64,000 bases of DNA from Pseudomonas cichorii (GTDB lineage: Bacteria; Pseudomonadota; Gammaproteobacteria; Pseudomonadales; Pseudomonadaceae), in assembly GCF_018343775.1 (NCBI RefSeq), contig NZ_CP074349.1, positions 4,082,001 to 4,146,000 on the forward strand, given 5' to 3'. Numbering within the stretch: position 1 is the first letter of the stretch; every line of letters begins with the position of its first letter. The notes below the pieces were generated by a model that made no database searches, had not been told where the DNA came from, and saw only the letters and a list, made by a program, of their open reading frames with translations. Below, one piece after another: positions 32,201 through 42,085 of this stretch. The position numbers and the translations under genes are program-made.

Positions 32201-33328
32201 TCATTGCGAGGCTGAATCGCCGGGCGGCGCATCGGGCGCAGCCGCGGGTTCGGACTCTGTGGGAGTCGATCCGGACCCGGCAGGCGCTACCGGAGTCGGT
32301 GCCGGGCTGGATCGGTAATCTGCACGGCGTTTGAGCTGGTATTCGCGTACCGCTGCGTTATGGGCATCCAGATCGTCGGAAAACACATGGCTGCCATCCC
32401 CTTTCGCCACGAAGTACAGGCTGGTGCCCGATACGGGGTTGAGGGCCGCATTGATGGCTTCGCGTCCAGCCAGAGCAATCGGTGTCGGCGGCAGGCCGGC
32501 AATGACGTAAGTGTTGTAAGGCGTCGCCTCTTTAAGATTGGCGCGGGTCAGCTTGCCGTTGTAGCGCTCGCCCATACCATAGATCACCGTCGGATCGGTC
32601 TGCAGCATCATTCCCAACCCCAGACGACGGACAAACACACCGGCAATTTCACCACGCTCGCGAGGCACGCCGGTTTCCTTTTCCACCAGCGAAGCCATGA
32701 TCAAGGCCTCGTAAGGATCCTTGTAAGGCAAATCCGCAGCACGCTTGCTCCACTCCTCCTCTAGCACGTCTTGCAGACGGTTGTAGGCCTGCTTGAGCAG
32801 ATCGGCATCGCTCATGCCGCGCACATAGCGGTAGGTATCGGGAAAGAAGCGGCCTTCAGGGAAGACATCGGGATGCCCGAGCCTGACCATCAAATCCTTG
32901 TCGCTCAACCCGGCCAGGGTCTGTTCGAGCTTGGGCTGCCTGGCCAGTGCGGCGCGAACCTGACGGAAGTTCCAGCCCTCCACCAGCGTCAGGCTGTACT
33001 GCACGACTTCCTTGCGCTTCCAGACGCCAAACAGGGCTTGCACGTCCATGCCCGGCGTCATGCGGTATTCGCCACTGTGCAGCGGCTGTTCGGCCAGATT
33101 GAAACGCCAGTAAACACGCAACCAGAAGGCGTCCTTGATCACGCCGTCATTCTCAAGGCGATTGAGCACCAGGGAAGGCGACGATCCGGCAGGTACGTCC
33201 AGCAGTTGTTCCTGAGTGACATTCAGAGGCTGGTTCAACGCTTCCCGCTGCTTCCACCAGGCAAAGCCCAGCGTCAGACCTGCCAGGACTGCAGCGATTT
33301 CCAGCAACACCAGTATTTTTCGGATCAC
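32201..33328 (-). CDS. mltG: endolytic murein transglycosylase
   Basis: 375 residues from GTG 33328. Inner-membrane anchor (LVLLEIAAVLAGLTLGFAWW) and a periplasmic YceG/LytG-like domain. Cuts nascent glycan strands to end their polymerisation. The catalytic Glu is in SLVEKETGVPRERGEIAGVF, followed by LGMMLQTDPTVIYG and YNTYVIAGLPPTPIALAG. The C-terminal ~40 residues are Pro/Ala/Ser-rich, beyond the conserved domain. It begins 3 bases after pabC. Confidence 0.95.
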   Translation of the reverse strand: MIRKILVLLEIAAVLAGLTLGFAWWKQREALNQPLNVTQEQLLDVPAGSSPSLVLNRLENDGVIKDAFWLRVYWRFNLAEQPLHSGEYRMTPGMDVQALFGVWKRKEVVQYSLTLVEGWNFRQVRAALARQPKLEQTLAGLSDKDLMVRLGHPDVFPEGRFFPDTYRYVRGMSDADLLKQAYNRLQDVLEEEWSKRAADLPYKDPYEALIMASLVEKETGVPRERGEIAGVFVRRLGLGMMLQTDPTVIYGMGERYNGKLTRANLKEATPYNTYVIAGLPPTPIALAGREAINAALNPVSGTSLYFVAKGDGSHVFSDDLDAHNAAVREYQLKRRADYRSSPAPTPVAPAGSGSTPTESEPAAAPDAPPGDSASQ

Positions 33329-33331
33329 GAA

Positions 33332-34147
33332 TCAGTTATCCAGAAGTGCTCGAGCAATATCTTGCAGTTTACGGGTGAGCGGACCAACCGGCCAGTTCAG
33401 CCTTGAAAAGCCACGCACCGGCCACACGCCATAAACGCTATTGCACAGAAACAGCTCATCCGCCTGTTCAAGGTCGGACAAGTGCAGGTCACGGATATCG
33501 ACAGCAATACCCTGATTTCGTGCCTGATCCAGCAACTCGGCACGCATCACGCCCGCTACACCGCAACGACTCAGGTCAGCCGTCAGCAGGACACCATCGC
33601 GAACCAGAAACAGATTGCTGTAGACGCCTTCGATCACGCGGCCGGAGGTATCGCACATCAGACCTTCGGCATATTCGCTGTCCTGCCACTCGGAGCGGGC
33701 CAGCACTTGCTCCAGGCGGTTCAGATGCTTGAGGCCGGCCAGCAACGGCTGCTCAGCCAGACGGGTCTTGCACGGAAAAAGACGTACGCCCTGCCCGGCA
33801 TGGGCCGATGGGTACGCGGGAGCCGCAGAGCCCTGCAGAATGCGTCGCGACTGGGTATCGGGGGCTGGCGCGTAACCGCGCTGGCTGTCGCCGCGGGTCA
33901 GGATCAGTTTCATGACGCCGTCGCCCAGTTGCGCAGCGAAGCGGGTCATTTCAGTACGAAGCAGCACCTGATCGACAGGGATGGCCAAACGGTCACAGGA
34001 TGTTTCAAGGCGCTGCAGATGCCGCTCGAACAGCAACGGCTGGCCCTTGCTGACGGCGATGGTTTCAAACACTCCATCGCCATAAGCCAGACCTCTGTCC
34101 CTGAGGGACAGAGAATCTTCGGGGCAACCGTCAACCCAGGCGAGCAT
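33332..34147 (-). CDS. pabC: aminodeoxychorismate lyase
   Basis: 271 residues from ATG 34147, which overlaps the fabF stop as TGATG. PLP fold-type IV enzyme that releases 4-aminobenzoate for folate. RDRGLAYGDGVFETIAV is the N-terminal signature and the PLP lysine lies in LAGLKHLNRLEQVLA. EGLMCDTSGRVIEGVYSNLF follows. Translationally coupled to fabF and followed by mltG, as in most gammaproteobacteria. Confidence 0.94.
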   Translation of the reverse strand: MLAWVDGCPEDSLSLRDRGLAYGDGVFETIAVSKGQPLLFERHLQRLETSCDRLAIPVDQVLLRTEMTRFAAQLGDGVMKLILTRGDSQRGYAPAPDTQSRRILQGSAAPAYPSAHAGQGVRLFPCKTRLAEQPLLAGLKHLNRLEQVLARSEWQDSEYAEGLMCDTSGRVIEGVYSNLFLVRDGVLLTADLSRCGVAGVMRAELLDQARNQGIAVDIRDLHLSDLEQADELFLCNSVYGVWPVRGFSRLNWPVGPLTRKLQDIARALLDN

Positions 34148-35391
34148 CACTCGCTGAACCGACGGAACACCAGCGAGCCATTGGTACCGCCAAACCCGAA
34201 GGAGTTGGAGACGGCAACATCGATCGGCATGCGACGCGCCTCATGAGGCACGAAGTCCAGATCACAGCCTTCGTCCGGCTCATCCAGGTTGATGGTCGGT
34301 GGCGCAACCTGATCGGCAATCGCCAGGACACTGAAAATCGCCTCGACCGCACCAGCGGCACCCAGCAGGTGACCGGTCATGGACTTGGTGGAGCTGACTG
34401 CCAGCTTGTAGGCGTGATCGCCGAATACCGACTTGACCGCCGACGCTTCAGCCAGGTCGCCCGCTGGCGTCGAAGTGCCGTGAGCATTGATGTACTGGAC
34501 CTGCTCGACATTGAGCTTCGCATCGCGCAGCGCATTGGCGATGCAACGGGCCGCACCGGCACCGTCCTCGGGTGGCGAAGTCATGTGATAGGCATCACCG
34601 CTCATGCCGAAGCCAACCAGCTCGGCATAGATGGTCGCGCCACGCGCCTTGGCGTGTTCGAGTTCTTCGAGCACCAGAGCGCCTGCGCCATCGGAGAGCA
34701 CGAAACCGTCACGCCCCTTGTCCCACGGACGACTGGCACGTGCAGGGTCGTCGTTGCGGGTAGACAACGCACGCGCCGCACCGAAGCCGCCCATGCCCAG
34801 GCCACAGGCTGCCATTTCGGCGCCACCGGCGATCATGACGTCAGCTTCGTCATAGGCGATATTGCGCGCAGCCATGCCGATGCAATGAGTCGCTGTGGTA
34901 CATGCCGTGGCGATGGAGTAGTTAGGACCCTGTGCCCCCAAATGGATGGACAGGAACCCGGAAATCATATTGATGATCGAGCCCGGCACGAAAAACGGAG
35001 AGATCCGCCCCGGCCCTTGCTCGTGCAGCAGACGACTGCTGTTTTCGATGTTGGTCAGACCACCGATACCCGACCCCATGGCAACGCCAATGCGCTCGCG
35101 GTTGGCATCCGTGACCTCAAGACCAGCATTGCGCACAGCCTGAAAGCTGGCTGCCAGACCGTATTGAATAAAGAGATCGAGCCGACGCGCTTCCTTCGGC
35201 GCCAGGTATTCTTCGACATTGAAGCCTTTGACCGAACCACCGAAGCGGGTGGTGAAGGCCGAAAGGTCAGTGTGCTCGATAAGGCCGATGCCACTACGGC
35301 CCGCCAGAATCCCTTGCCAACTGCTGGGCACATCATTGCCCAATGGCGAAAGCATGCCCATCCCGGTGACCACGACGCGTCTACGCGACAC
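34147..35391 (-). CDS. fabF: beta-ketoacyl-ACP synthase II
   Basis: 414 residues from GTG 35391, with AAGGAG ending 6 bases upstream and the family start [17 protein letters not shown]; the longer frame is not needed. Elongates acyl-ACP with malonyl-ACP. Catalytic Cys in [12 protein letters not shown], His in [11 protein letters not shown] and His in [32 protein letters not shown] ends it. It follows acpP across a terminator hairpin, so it may be expressed less than acpP. Confidence 0.96.
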   Translation of the reverse strand: MSRRRVVVTGMGMLSPLGNDVPSSWQGILAGRSGIGLIEHTDLSAFTTRFGGSVKGFNVEEYLAPKEARRLDLFIQYGLAASFQAVRNAGLEVTDANRERIGVAMGSGIGGLTNIENSSRLLHEQGPGRISPFFVPGSIINMISGFLSIHLGAQGPNYSIATACTTATHCIGMAARNIAYDEADVMIAGGAEMAACGLGMGGFGAARALSTRNDDPARASRPWDKGRDGFVLSDGAGALVLEELEHAKARGATIYAELVGFGMSGDAYHMTSPPEDGAGAARCIANALRDAKLNVEQVQYINAHGTSTPAGDLAEASAVKSVFGDHAYKLAVSSTKSMTGHLLGAAGAVEAIFSVLAIADQVAPPTINLDEPDEGCDLDFVPHEARRMPIDVAVSNSFGFGGTNGSLVFRRFSE

Positions 35392-35435
35392 AGGACTCTC
35401 CTTCTCTATTGTTGACAAAACATCGCTTTTTCAAA

Positions 35436-35472
35436 GAAAAAACCGCACGCCGGTAAGAGCAGTGCGGTTTTC
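35436..35472 (-). terminator. terminator between acpP and fabF
   Basis: On the minus strand AAAACCGCAC, a 13-base loop and GTGCGGTTTTTT. It lies 30 bases after acpP and would let the small, abundant acpP message accumulate while limiting fabF. Confidence 0.9.
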
Positions 35473-35500
35473 ACATCACAGCAACAACGATTACAAAGTC

Positions 35501-35737
35501 TTAGCCCTGGTGGCTGTTGACGTAATCGATAGCAGCTTGAACGGTGGTGATCTTTTCCGCTTCTTCGTCAGGGATTTCGGTCTCGAATTCCTCTTCCAGA
35601 GCCATTACCAGCTCAACGGTGTCCAGGGAGTCAGCACCCAGGTCTTCAACAAAGGAAGCGGTGTTAACGACTTCTTCTTCCTTGACGCCAAGTTGCTCGG
35701 CAACGATTTTCTTGACGCGCTCTTCGATGGTGCTCAT
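35501..35737 (-). CDS. acpP: acyl carrier protein
   Basis: 78 residues, acidic helix bundle. Carries growing acyl chains on phosphopantetheine attached to Ser in [38 protein letters not shown] is the classic start. It has its own promoter just upstream and a terminator just downstream, as expected for the most abundant member of the cluster. Confidence 0.98.
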   Translation of the reverse strand: MSTIEERVKKIVAEQLGVKEEEVVNTASFVEDLGADSLDTVELVMALEEEFETEIPDEEAEKITTVQAAIDYVNSHQG

Positions 35738-35789
35738 ACCTAGTTTTAACTCCTAGTGGAAATATTCAGGCATCTGGCCAGAGGGTAAG

Positions 35790-35817
35790 TGTATAGAAGA
35801 GGTTTTGCTGATTTCAA
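35790..35817 (-). promoter_or_regulatory. acpP promoter
   Basis: On the minus strand TTGAAA (35817-35812), a 16-base spacer and TATACA (35795-35790), about 50 bases before the acpP ATG. The predicted start is near 35783. Confidence 0.75.
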
Positions 35818-35928
35818 GCTTCACGCTCCTCCACCGAACCTCACCCGCCAATTGCCTATTTGTAGATTGCAGTTTTACAACGGATTTTAGACAGCTCGCA
35901 TGACACTTTTTGAAACGAACATCCACTC

Positions 35929-36672
35929 TCAGCTCATGTACATCCCGCCGTTGACCGGGATTGTAGCCCCGGTAACGTAGCCTGCGCCTTCCGACGCAAG
36001 AAAAGCGACAACATGTGCAATTTCTTCAGCCTGACCCAGACGCCCCAGAGGGATCTGTGTGATCAGGGATTGACGCTGAGCTTCAGGCAGCTCGCGCGTC
36101 ATGTCTGTATCGATGAAGCCTGGTGCCACCGAGTTCACGGTCACGGCACGGGAGCCGACTTCACGAGCCAATGCACGGCTGAAACCTTCCAGACCGGCCT
36201 TGGCAGATGCGTAGTTTACTTGACCTGCGTTGCCCATGGCACCGACAACCGAACCAATGCTGATGATACGACCCCAACGAGCCTTGGTCATGCCACGCAA
36301 TACGCCCTTGGACAGGCGGAACAGACTGTTCAGGTTGGTGTTTACTACATCATGCCATTCGTCATCTTTCATGCGCATCATCAGGTTGTCCCGGGTAATA
36401 CCGGCATTGTTCACCAGAATCAGCGGCGCACCGACACGCTCCTGAATGGTGGACAGCACCGAATCCACGGACTCGGCATTGCACACATCCAGCGCCAGGC
36501 CGAAGCCTTCGATGCCGTTTTCCTTGAATGTAGCAGAGATGCGCTCGGCACCGGACTCAGAGGTCGCGGTACCCACAACGACTGCACCATTGCGGCCCAA
36601 TTCCAGGGCAATGGCTTGACCAATTCCACGACTGGCACCAGTCACCAGTGCAACTTTACCTTGCAGGCTCAT
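35929..36672 (-). CDS. fabG: 3-oxoacyl-ACP reductase
   Basis: 247 residues, SDR fold. Reduces 3-ketoacyl-ACP with NADPH in fatty-acid elongation. TGASRGIGQAIALELGRNGA binds NADPH, NNAGITRDNLMMRMKDDEW is family specific, and SIGSVVGAMGNAGQVNYASA plus K gives the Ser-Tyr-Lys triad. VAPGFIDTDMTRELPE and VTGATIPVNGGMYMS close it. It lies 15 bases after fabD. Confidence 0.97.
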   Translation of the reverse strand: MSLQGKVALVTGASRGIGQAIALELGRNGAVVVGTATSESGAERISATFKENGIEGFGLALDVCNAESVDSVLSTIQERVGAPLILVNNAGITRDNLMMRMKDDEWHDVVNTNLNSLFRLSKGVLRGMTKARWGRIISIGSVVGAMGNAGQVNYASAKAGLEGFSRALAREVGSRAVTVNSVAPGFIDTDMTRELPEAQRQSLITQIPLGRLGQAEEIAHVVAFLASEGAGYVTGATIPVNGGMYMS

Positions 36673-36687
36673 GCAAGCTTCTCCTAA

Positions 36688-37626
36688 TCAGGCCAGTGCC
36701 GCACGAGCGGCGGCAAAGGCGTCCGGGGTATCCAGGTTGTAGGTAATCACGCCTTCGGCGCAACGCTTGTTCAGACCAGCCAACACCTTGCCCGGCCCAC
36801 ATTCCACCAACTGGGTCGCACCATGGCTCGCCAGGCTCTGGATGGATTCCACCCAGCGTACCGGCTTGTACAACTGCTCCAGCAGATCACGCTTGAGCGT
36901 AGCCAGATCGTTCACGGCAGCGGCGCTGACATTCTGCACCAGAGAGATGACAGGCGCTTGCCACTCGATAGCCTCGATGGACTCGGCAAAGCGCTCGGCC
37001 GCCGGACGCATCAGCTCACAGTGGGAAGGAACGCTGACCGGCAAAGGCAATGCACGTTTTGCGCCACGGGCCTTGCACAGCTCCATTGCGCGCTTCACCG
37101 CCTCGGCGGCACCGGCAATGACGACCTGGCCCGGCGAGTTGAAATTCACGGCGCTGACCACTTCGCCCTGCGCAGCTTCGGCGCAAGCCGCGATAACATC
37201 GGCATCGTCCAGCCCCAGGATGGCAGCCATGCCGCCCTGACCGGCCGGAACCGCTTCCTGCATCAGTTGACCGCGACGCTCCACCAGCTTGACCGCATCG
37301 GCAAGACTGAGGCTCTGGGCAGCAACCAGTGCACTGTATTCGCCCAGGCTGTGACCGGCCACGAACGCCGGAACCGCACCACCTTCGGCCAGCCACACAT
37401 GCCACAGGGCAATGGACGCCGTCAGGATGGCAGGCTGGGTCTTGTCGGTCTGGTTGAGAGACTCGACCGGACCTTGCTGGGTCAGTGCCCAGAGGTCATA
37501 GCCCAGGGCATCGGATGCCTGTTCAAAAGTGTCGAGGATCAACGGATGCTGTGCGCCCTGCTCGGCGAGCATGCCGAGCGATTGCGATCCTTGACCCGGA
37601 AAGACGAATGCGAGGGATGCAGACAT
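36688..37626 (-). CDS. fabD: malonyl-CoA:ACP transacylase
   Basis: 312 residues from ATG 37626 (family start SASLAFVFPGQGSQSLGM); the frame upstream is not part of the protein. Moves malonyl from CoA to ACP. Nucleophile Ser in GHSLGEYSALVAA, the Arg in LVERRGQLMQEAVPAGQGGM, and the His in VPSHCELMRPA. NVSAAAVNDLATLKRDLLEQ and ELVECGPGKVL-like sequence (QLVECGPGKVLAGL) complete it. Confidence 0.97.
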   Translation of the reverse strand: MSASLAFVFPGQGSQSLGMLAEQGAQHPLILDTFEQASDALGYDLWALTQQGPVESLNQTDKTQPAILTASIALWHVWLAEGGAVPAFVAGHSLGEYSALVAAQSLSLADAVKLVERRGQLMQEAVPAGQGGMAAILGLDDADVIAACAEAAQGEVVSAVNFNSPGQVVIAGAAEAVKRAMELCKARGAKRALPLPVSVPSHCELMRPAAERFAESIEAIEWQAPVISLVQNVSAAAVNDLATLKRDLLEQLYKPVRWVESIQSLASHGATQLVECGPGKVLAGLNKRCAEGVITYNLDTPDAFAAARAALA

Positions 37627-37743
37627 GTAACAGGCCCCTGAATTGTTGTCGTCGAAAATAGGCGTCCGGGCATGCCGAACGCAGGAATTCAAATTTGCAT
37701 GACTGCACGTTTGGATGACTGGCCAGTCAATTGCGTCACATTT

Positions 37744-38766
37744 TCAGGAATCACTACTTTGCAGTAACACTTCAAGCCGCCCGCGCAGGCGTTGCGGCAG
37801 GTTTTCCCGAACCTCGATCAGCGCCCGCCGGATCGCACTCTCGAACCCCTGGGCGCTCGCCGAACCATGACTCTTGACCACAATGCCCTGCAAACCCAGC
37901 AGGCTTGCGCCGTTGTGCCTTGCAGGCGCCAGCTCGGCCTGCAGACGCTTCAACAAGGGCATCGCCAGAACCCCGACCGCCTTGGCCATCAGATTGCGCC
38001 TGAACAGCTCATCCATTCGCGCAACAATCATGGTCGCCAGCCCTTCGCTGGACTTGAGCAGCACATTGCCGACAAAGCCGTCACAGACCACCACATCAGC
38101 CTCGCCGCGATACAGGCCATCGCCCTCGACGAAACCGATGTAGTTGATTCCTCTGGCTGCCTGCAAGAGGACGGCAGCCTGCTTCACCTGCTGATTGCCC
38201 TTGATGTCCTCGGTGCCGACATTGAGCAAGGCGACCCTGGGGCTTGCAACCCCGAGTGCCTCCGCCGTGACCGCCCCCATGACCGCGAACTGATAGAGAG
38301 CCTCGGCCGAACAATCGACATTGGCCCCCAGATCCAGCAACTGACAATAGCCGCTGCGCGTGGGAATGGCGGCGACCATTGCCGGCCTGTCGATACCCGG
38401 CAAGGTCTTGAGCACAAGACGCGACAACGCCATCAATGCACCGGTATTGCCTGCACTGACACAGGCCTGGGCCTGACCGTCGGCCACAAGCCCGAGCGCC
38501 ACGCGCATCGAGGAATCAGGCTTGCCACGCAATGCCTGGGACGGACGCTCATCCATGGTGACCACTTCACTTGCATGAACAATATGCAGGCGCGAGCGAT
38601 CCACACCGGAATGGCGGGCGATCAGTTCTTCAATCAAGGGAGCTTGGCCGACAAGGGCCAGATGAAGCGAGGGCGTAGCAGTCAGGCACGCGAGGCTTGC
38701 CTGAACAATGTTGCGGGGACCGAAGTCCCCGCCCATTGCGTCGATCGCAATGATCGGAGCGGACAA
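37744..38766 (-). CDS. plsX: phosphate acyltransferase
   Basis: 340 residues. Makes acyl-phosphate from acyl-ACP, the first step of phospholipid synthesis with Pls[17 protein letters not shown] starts it, [30 protein letters not shown] and [16 protein letters not shown] are family motifs, and [19 protein letters not shown] closes it. The start is TTG 38766, 5 bases after rpmF. No ATG fits the family N-terminus, so TTG is the best start. Confidence 0.94.
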   Translation of the reverse strand: MSAPIIAIDAMGGDFGPRNIVQASLACLTATPSLHLALVGQAPLIEELIARHSGVDRSRLHIVHASEVVTMDERPSQALRGKPDSSMRVALGLVADGQAQACVSAGNTGALMALSRLVLKTLPGIDRPAMVAAIPTRSGYCQLLDLGANVDCSAEALYQFAVMGAVTAEALGVASPRVALLNVGTEDIKGNQQVKQAAVLLQAARGINYIGFVEGDGLYRGEADVVVCDGFVGNVLLKSSEGLATMIVARMDELFRRNLMAKAVGVLAMPLLKRLQAELAPARHNGASLLGLQGIVVKSHGSASAQGFESAIRRALIEVRENLPQRLRGRLEVLLQSSDS

Positions 38767-38770
38767 GAAA

Positions 38771-38953
38771 TTACTCGTCAGCGCCCTTGTCGATCACTTT
38801 ACGGCCACGGTATACGCCTTCTGGCGATACGTGGTGACGCAGGTGAACTTCACCAGTGGTCTTTTCTACGGACAGAGTGCTTGCCTCAAGAGCGTCGTGC
38901 GAACGACGCATGTCACGGGCAGAGCGGGATTTTTTGTTCTGCTGAACAGCCAT
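38771..38953 (-). CDS. rpmF: 50S ribosomal protein L32
   Basis: 60 residues, basic N-terminus ([20 protein letters not shown]). Cys residues are absent, as in the zinc-free type common in Pseudomonas; the later [20 protein letters not shown] matches the family. It is co-transcribed with the yceD-like gene (12 bases upstream) and plsX. Confidence 0.97.
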
Positions 38954-38965
38954 AATGATTAACTC

Positions 38966-39493
38966 CTAAACGTTTGGGTCACGCTTTAACTGCGCCAATA
39001 CACTGAACGGGTTGGACCGCGTTACCTCGTCCACGCTCGGTTCGGGCTCATCGAGACCCGCCGGTTGCTGGCATTCTTCCGGATGATGAGCAGGCACAAT
39101 CGGCAAGGCGAGCAAAAGCTCCTCCTCGATCAATGCCAGCAGATCCAATGGATCTTCGCCCAGTTCCAGCACGTCATAACCTTTCGGTAACGACTGGGTA
39201 TTCGCACCCTCCTTCACCACCGCGTAACTGCACTCGCTGTGGATCGGCAGGGTGACCAGCTCAAGACAACGCTGGCAAACCATCTTGACCGAGACGTCGA
39301 TGGAACTGTGGATAACCACAGACCGGCGCTCGTCACGCTCAAAAACGAATTTAGCCTGCACCGTACCGACATCGTCGGAAAGCGGGTCGCAGAGTCTCTC
39401 CAAATCGGCCAGAAGCACTTCACCTTGAAGGGTAGTGCCACGATCAGCCAATTTGCGCGGGTCAACGTGAGGTGGAATCGGGTCATTCAACAT
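38966..39493 (-). CDS. YceD/DUF177 family protein
   Basis: 175 residues. Matches the DUF177 family through PPHVDPRKLADRGTTLQGEV, KMVCQRCLELVTLPIHSECS and the acidic LELGEDPLDLLALIEEELLL. The CxxC in VCQRCLE is the usual conserved pair. In enterics the family member sits with rpmF and is implicated in 23S rRNA and ribosome assembly. It is the first gene of the fatty-acid supercluster and divergent from maf. Confidence 0.92.
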   Translation of the reverse strand: MLNDPIPPHVDPRKLADRGTTLQGEVLLADLERLCDPLSDDVGTVQAKFVFERDERRSVVIHSSIDVSVKMVCQRCLELVTLPIHSECSYAVVKEGANTQSLPKGYDVLELGEDPLDLLALIEEELLLALPIVPAHHPEECQQPAGLDEPEPSVDEVTRSNPFSVLAQLKRDPNV

Positions 39494-39599
39494 AGGCGCA
39501 GCATTCTAGGGATGCCCCCTTGGCATGTCAAAGGAAATTCAGGCCTGTTCGCAACTCAGGCCTCTCATTAGAATCGACGCTCAGCCCAAGGAGAACCGT

Positions 39600-40178
39600 A
39601 TGCCATCCCTGCTTCTCGCTTCCAGCTCCCCTTATCGTCGCGAACTGCTGGGTCGCCTGCGCCTGCCATTCGTCTGCAAATCGCCGGATATCGACGAAAG
39701 CCGTCACCCAGAAGAGAGCGCAATCGACCTTGTGCAGCGTCTCGCCCGGGAAAAGGCACAGGCACTTGCCAGCGAATATCAGGACCACCTGATCATCGGC
39801 TCCGACCAGGTTGCCGTACTCGGCGACCGGATTCTGGGCAAGCCTCACACCTTCGAGCGCGCCCTGGAACAACTGTCAGCCGCCAGCGGCACCACCGTCA
39901 CCTTCCTGACAGGCCTGGCCCTGCTCAACAGCAGAACCGGCGACTGCCAAGTCGACTACGTGCCCTTCAGCGTCCACATGCGCAATCTGGACCAGGCCAG
40001 CATCGAGCGTTACCTGCACGCCGAACAACCTTTCGACTGCGCAGGCAGCTTCAAGGCCGAAGGGCTTGGGGTGAGCCTGTTTCGCAGCACCGAGGGCAGC
40101 GACGCCACCAGCCTGATCGGCCTGCCACTGATTCGTCTGGTGGACATGCTTATAAATGAAGGCGTGAGCATTCCCTGA
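39600..40178 (+). CDS. Maf-type nucleotide pyrophosphatase (7-methyl-GTP class)
   Basis: 192 residues from ATG 39600 (AAGGAG upstream); the frame starting at 39525 is the upstream extension. The Maf family hydrolyses non-canonical NTPs such as m7GTP. LLASSSPYRRELLGRLRLPF, the catalytic region ESRHPEESAIDLVQRLAREKA, IIGSDQVAVL and FDCAGSFKAEGLG are the family motifs. It is divergent from the yceD-like gene by about 105 bases. Confidence 0.93.
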   Translation: MPSLLLASSSPYRRELLGRLRLPFVCKSPDIDESRHPEESAIDLVQRLAREKAQALASEYQDHLIIGSDQVAVLGDRILGKPHTFERALEQLSAASGTTVTFLTGLALLNSRTGDCQVDYVPFSVHMRNLDQASIERYLHAEQPFDCAGSFKAEGLGVSLFRSTEGSDATSLIGLPLIRLVDMLINEGVSIP

Positions 40179-40240
40179 CGCCAGAAACAGACAACCCGAC
40201 CACAGACCTAATACCGGTCAGCCAAGGCGACAAATCACTT

Positions 40241-40330
40241 TGTGGGAGGCAGCTTGCTGGCGACTTTAACGGACAGACGCAGAATATCTGTCAGTTTTCA
40301 GGTCTTTTCGCCAGCAAGCTGCCTCCCACA
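40241..40330. repeat. perfect 23-base inverted repeat (REPIN-type), GTGGGAGGCAGC family
   Basis: Left arm 40241-40263 and right arm 40308-40330 are exact reverse complements of 23 bases, separated by 44 bases. The outer end TGTGGGAG is shared with the elements at 8003 and 53547. It lies between maf and sppA, both ending towards it. Confidence 0.85.
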
Positions 40331-40395
40331 AGTTTTGTCTGACCTTAACCGATCAACATTACGACCAGTGGTCGGGTTGCTTGGTAAACCAGGGA

Positions 40396-41397
40396 TCAGC
40401 GCAACGTCGGCCCGTTGAAGCCAGCCCACATTGCAATCCGCTCCGCGATACTGGCGCCCAGCTTCTTGGAGAACCGGTCAAAAGGCGACTCCTGAATGGT
40501 GTAGTCGACGATCTCCTTCTCACCAATCACTTCACGCGCTACATAGCTGGAACTGCCGAGGCCGTCGATCAGACCCAGCGCCAGTGCCTGCTCGCCGGTC
40601 CAGACCAGCCCCGAGAACAGCTCGGGATGATCCTTGTCCTTCAGGCGATCGCCACGACCCTGCTTGACGCTGGCAATGAACTGACGATGCGTCGTGTCCA
40701 GCACGCTCTGCCAGAACTGCGTTTCGTCAGCTTTCTGCGGCTGGAACGGGTCAAGAAACGCCTTGTGCTCGCCCGAGGTATAGGTCCGACGATCCACACC
40801 CAGCTTTTCCATGGTCCCGACAAAACCGAAACCGGCTGCCGTCACACCAATGGAGCCCACCAGACTGGCCTTGTCGGCGTAAATCTGGTCAGCGGCGCTG
40901 GCAATGTAATAGGCACCCGAAGCACCCAGATCGGTAATCACCGCATACACCTTGATATTCGGCTTCTCGGCGCGCAGACGACGGATTTCGTCATAGACAT
41001 AACCCGACTGCACAGGACTGCCGCCCGGGCTGTTGATGCGCAGGATCACGCCCTTGGTCTTGGAATCCTCGAAAGCGGTGCGCAGGCTGCCGACAATATT
41101 GTCGGCACTGGCCGACTCCTTGTCCGCGATCATGCCCTGCACTTCGATCAGTGCGGTGTGGCTTGCGCTGCGCGAAGCGCTTTTTTCCATATCCAGCAGC
41201 GGCGTGAACAGCAGCAACATGCTGAACAGATAGGCAAAGGTCAGAAATTTGAAGAAGATGCCCCAGCGACGCGCTCGACGCTGCTCCTGAACACCCGCCA
41301 GCAGCGTCTTCTCCAGCAGCTTCCAGCTTTTTGCATCTTCCTTGCCAGCGGCGTCATCCGCTTTTTGCGAGGCAGGCGCTTTCCATTCGTCAGACAT
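40396..41397 (-). CDS. sppA: signal peptide peptidase SppA (S49 family, short type)
   Basis: 333 residues. Membrane anchor (FLTFAYLFSMLLLFTPLLD) and a periplasmic Ser-Lys protease that degrades cut signal peptides. NSPGGSPVQSGYVYDEI, the nucleophile in DLGASGAYYIASAADQIYAD and the Lys in ADKASLVGSIGV, with GFGFVGTMEKLGVDRRTYTS, are family motifs. It is downstream of the HAD phosphatase gene and probably co-transcribed with rluC. Confidence 0.93.
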   Translation of the reverse strand: MSDEWKAPASQKADDAAGKEDAKSWKLLEKTLLAGVQEQRRARRWGIFFKFLTFAYLFSMLLLFTPLLDMEKSASRSASHTALIEVQGMIADKESASADNIVGSLRTAFEDSKTKGVILRINSPGGSPVQSGYVYDEIRRLRAEKPNIKVYAVITDLGASGAYYIASAADQIYADKASLVGSIGVTAAGFGFVGTMEKLGVDRRTYTSGEHKAFLDPFQPQKADETQFWQSVLDTTHRQFIASVKQGRGDRLKDKDHPELFSGLVWTGEQALALGLIDGLGSSSYVAREVIGEKEIVDYTIQESPFDRFSKKLGASIAERIAMWAGFNGPTLR

Positions 41398-41422
41398 ATC
41401 TCACTCACTCCAACCGCAAAGA

Positions 41423-42085
41423 CTAAACGCCACGCCCACTCAACCAGGTGCGCAACTCAGGAAAATTATCAATGGACAGGCGCGGCTGAAATTCGCGCAA
41501 CGAAGCCATGGACTGAGCACCATAACCGACCGCCACCGAATCCATGCCAGCGTTACGTGCCATCAGCAGATCGAAGGACGAATCACCTACCATCAGCGAG
41601 CGCTCGGGACTCACGCCACAATGAGCCATGATCTCATGCAACATCAACGGGTCAGGCTTGCTGGCGGTTTCGTCGGCAGCCCGGGTGATATCGAAGTAAT
41701 CCAGCCAGTCATTGGACTTCAGGACCCGATCAAGACCGCGACGCGCCTTGCCCGTGGCAACGGCAATGCGATAGCCCTCCTCGCGAAAGGCCTCGATGGA
41801 CTCGCGCACACCGGCAAACAGAGGCGACGGCACCTTGTCCATTTCCATGTAGCTATCGGCATAGCGCTGGCGAAATTCGATCAGGTCGCTGGGCGTGATG
41901 TGCGGGTAGAGCGTACGAATCGCCTCCGGCAAGCCAAGGCCGATAATGCCCTTGATTGCCGGATCGTCACGAACCTCCATACCACCCTGCTCTGCCGCCG
42001 TACGCATGGCCTGGACGATACGACCGACCGAATCGGCCAACGTACCGTCCCAATCGAAAATCAGCAGATCATAATCACGACGCAC
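41423..42085 (-). CDS. HAD-IA family hydrolase
   Basis: 220 residues from GTG 42085 (GGAG 7 bases upstream), overlapping the rluC end by 11 bases. HAD phosphatase: nucleophile motif [15 protein letters not shown], motif II VATGKA, and the catalytic Lys-Asp region [12 protein letters not shown] with [20 protein letters not shown]. The GDS motif and the four-helix cap indicate a phosphoglycolate-phosphatase-like member, but the substrate is not certain. It is coupled to rluC. Confidence 0.9.
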   Translation of the reverse strand: MRRDYDLLIFDWDGTLADSVGRIVQAMRTAAEQGGMEVRDDPAIKGIIGLGLPEAIRTLYPHITPSDLIEFRQRYADSYMEMDKVPSPLFAGVRESIEAFREEGYRIAVATGKARRGLDRVLKSNDWLDYFDITRAADETASKPDPLMLHEIMAHCGVSPERSLMVGDSSFDLLMARNAGMDSVAVGYGAQSMASLREFQPRLSIDNFPELRTWLSGRGV